Positions 62,998-64,000 of a stretch of DNA of 64,000 nucleotides are shown here, piece by piece. Within the stretch, counting starts at the first letter, position 1; each line of letters begins with the position of its first letter. This DNA comes from Palsa-744 sp963734815 (GTDB taxonomy: Bacteria; Actinomycetota; Thermoleophilia; Solirubrobacterales; Solirubrobacteraceae). The position numbers and the translations under genes are program-made. Below the pieces are notes generated by a model, which was given only the letters and a program-made list of their open reading frames with translations, did not search any database and was not told the DNA's origin. The stretch spans positions 1,488,001-1,552,000 of the forward strand of contig CAVTIH010000002.1 in NCBI GenBank assembly GCA_963734815.1, given 5' to 3'.

Positions 62998-64000
62998 GTG
63001 CGCGACTACCTGAAGCGCCTGCTCACCAGCGGCGCGGCCTACCAGGCGGCCGACATCGTGGCGAAGGGCCTGGCGGTGATCCTGCTGCCGCTGTACACCG
63101 CGCATGTGTCTCCGAAGAGCTACGGCGCCTACCAGTCGCTGCTGACAGCGGTGATCCTGTCGAGCATCTTCCTGCGCGTGGGGTTGGGGGAGGCGTTTGT
63201 GCGCTTCTACTTCACCGACCACGACACCGAACGCCGCGCACGGATCGCGCGCACCGTCACAGCCACGGTCGCGTGGACGACGACGGTTGCGGCGCTCATC
63301 GCACTGGCCTTCTCGGCGGAGCTCTGCCAGCTGATCCTGGGTTTCCGCGACCCCGACCTGATGGACTGCGCGATCCTCGGTCTGTGGGCCTTCACCAACC
63401 TCGAAATGGCCTATGCCCAGTTGCGCGTGGACGAACGCGCGCGCGCCTACCTGTACGCGTCGATGGCCAACGTGGCGATGACCGTCACGTTCACGGTGCT
63501 GCTGGTCGTGTTCGCCAACCAGCAGGCGCGGGGCCTGCTGCTCGGCAACTTCGGGGCTTCGGCCATAGTTGTGCTTGGCCTGTGGGTCGTGCTCGCGCAA
63601 GCACGCCGCTTCTCGCTGCGCTTGCGCTTCCACGACCTACGCGCGATGCTGCGCTTTGGCGTGCCGACGGTGCCGGCCGACGCCAGCGTGTATGCGCTGC
63701 AGGTCGTGGACCGCCTCTATCTCTTCCGCGTCTACTCGCAAAGCGCGGCCGGCCTCTACTCGATCGCCCTGCAGCTCGCGACCGTGGTGTTCCTGCTGGT
63801 GCGGGGCTTCCAGTATGCGTGGCCGCCGCTGGCCTACTCGATCAAGAGCGACAAAGAAGCCTCGCGCCTGTACTCGCTCGTCACCACCTACTACGTGCTG
63901 GCGACGGGGTTGATGGTCTGCGGCGTGGCGTTGGTCGGCCGCTGGCTGGTGCGCCTGCTCGCGGTCCCGGAATACTTCGGCGCTTACAGGGCGCTGCCGT
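62998..64000 (+). CDS. Polysaccharide flippase (Wzx/MATE-like), 3' end missing
   Basis: 334 codons are present before the window ends, with no stop. At least ten hydrophobic helices are visible. The N-terminus (LTSGAAYQAADIVAKGLAVILLPLYTAHVSPKSYGAYQ) and FGVPTVPADASVYALQVVDRLYLFRVYS match polysaccharide-biosynthesis flippases of the MOP superfamily, which move lipid-linked oligosaccharides outward. GTG 62,998 is used; a short GAGGG lies directly before it. It completes the locus with the O-antigen-ligase-like gene. Confidence 0.88.
   Translation, partial: MRDYLKRLLTSGAAYQAADIVAKGLAVILLPLYTAHVSPKSYGAYQSLLTAVILSSIFLRVGLGEAFVRFYFTDHDTERRARIARTVTATVAWTTTVAALIALAFSAELCQLILGFRDPDLMDCAILGLWAFTNLEMAYAQLRVDERARAYLYASMANVAMTVTFTVLLVVFANQQARGLLLGNFGASAIVVLGLWVVLAQARRFSLRLRFHDLRAMLRFGVPTVPADASVYALQVVDRLYLFRVYSQSAAGLYSIALQLATVVFLLVRGFQYAWPPLAYSIKSDKEASRLYSLVTTYYVLATGLMVCGVALVGRWLVRLLAVPEYFGAYRALP

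Overview
The window is a high-GC chromosomal segment carrying the replication origin of an actinobacterium. I infer a deep-branching Actinomycetota lineage, most likely Thermoleophilia (Solirubrobacterales). The reasons are the rpmH/dnaA/dnaN/recF/gyrB/gyrA core, an FHA/PP2C/PASTA-kinase cell-wall cluster, DUF3662 and DUF4446 proteins, GTG/TTG starts and very high G+C at third codon positions. The taxonomic rank is inference; no rRNA lies in the window.

Region 1 (1-13,900) holds metabolic and surface genes: the end of a D-Ala-D-Ala ligase, a bifunctional-nuclease-family protein, a GtrA-like protein, a secreted C40 peptidase and a large PKD-domain secreted protein. It then has a catabolic cluster: thiolase, BKACE, aldehyde dehydrogenase, FAD amine oxidoreductase, APC permease, class III aminotransferase and a cyclase-family hydrolase. 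The family combination fits transamination of a beta-amino acid to a beta-keto acid, cleavage of that acid by BKACE, and CoA-ester processing by thiolase. A decayed SRPBCC gene follows.

Region 2 (14,400-21,040) is a small island of nested mobile elements. It is bounded by an intact tRNA-Ile(GAT) at 20,967-21,040 and by a 45-bp copy of that tRNA's 3' half at 14,932-14,976. Inside are a complete IS630-type element with TA target duplications that splits a small ORF, two integrase C-terminal remnants, a third short tRNA-Ile fragment, two orphan genes, and a PIN/Phd toxin-antitoxin pair between 127-bp direct repeats that include part of a CAT-anticodon tRNA. One of these repeats is interrupted by a 158-bp MITE-like element.

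Region 3 (21,100-36,000) is the origin. Leftward genes are rpmH-rnpA-yidD-yidC-jag-rsmG-parA-parB, with a near-consensus parS over the rsmG start. Rightward genes are dnaA-(DnaA-box cluster)-dnaN-recF-dciA-gyrB-gyrA.

Region 4 (36,100-64,000) holds an HNH nuclease, a frameshifted pheA, and the fhaA-fhaB-pstP-pbpA-pknB-ddl morphogenesis operon without an embedded rodA. It continues with uppP, a DedA protein, an L,D-transpeptidase, two more Ser/Thr kinases and the start of a surface-polysaccharide locus (sugar epimerase, LytR_C protein, phosphosulfolactate synthase, O-antigen-ligase family protein, flippase).

The most unusual signal is a dispersed, imperfectly palindromic repeat of about 45-52 bp. 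It lies in-frame inside three protein genes (pheA, as four tandem copies; uppP; the O-antigen-ligase-like gene) and once between gyrB and gyrA. It behaves like the protein-embedded palindromic elements known from Rickettsia. A second repeat family, and the 8-mer TGACGTCA spanning the stop codons of dnaN, gyrB and gyrA, add to the picture.
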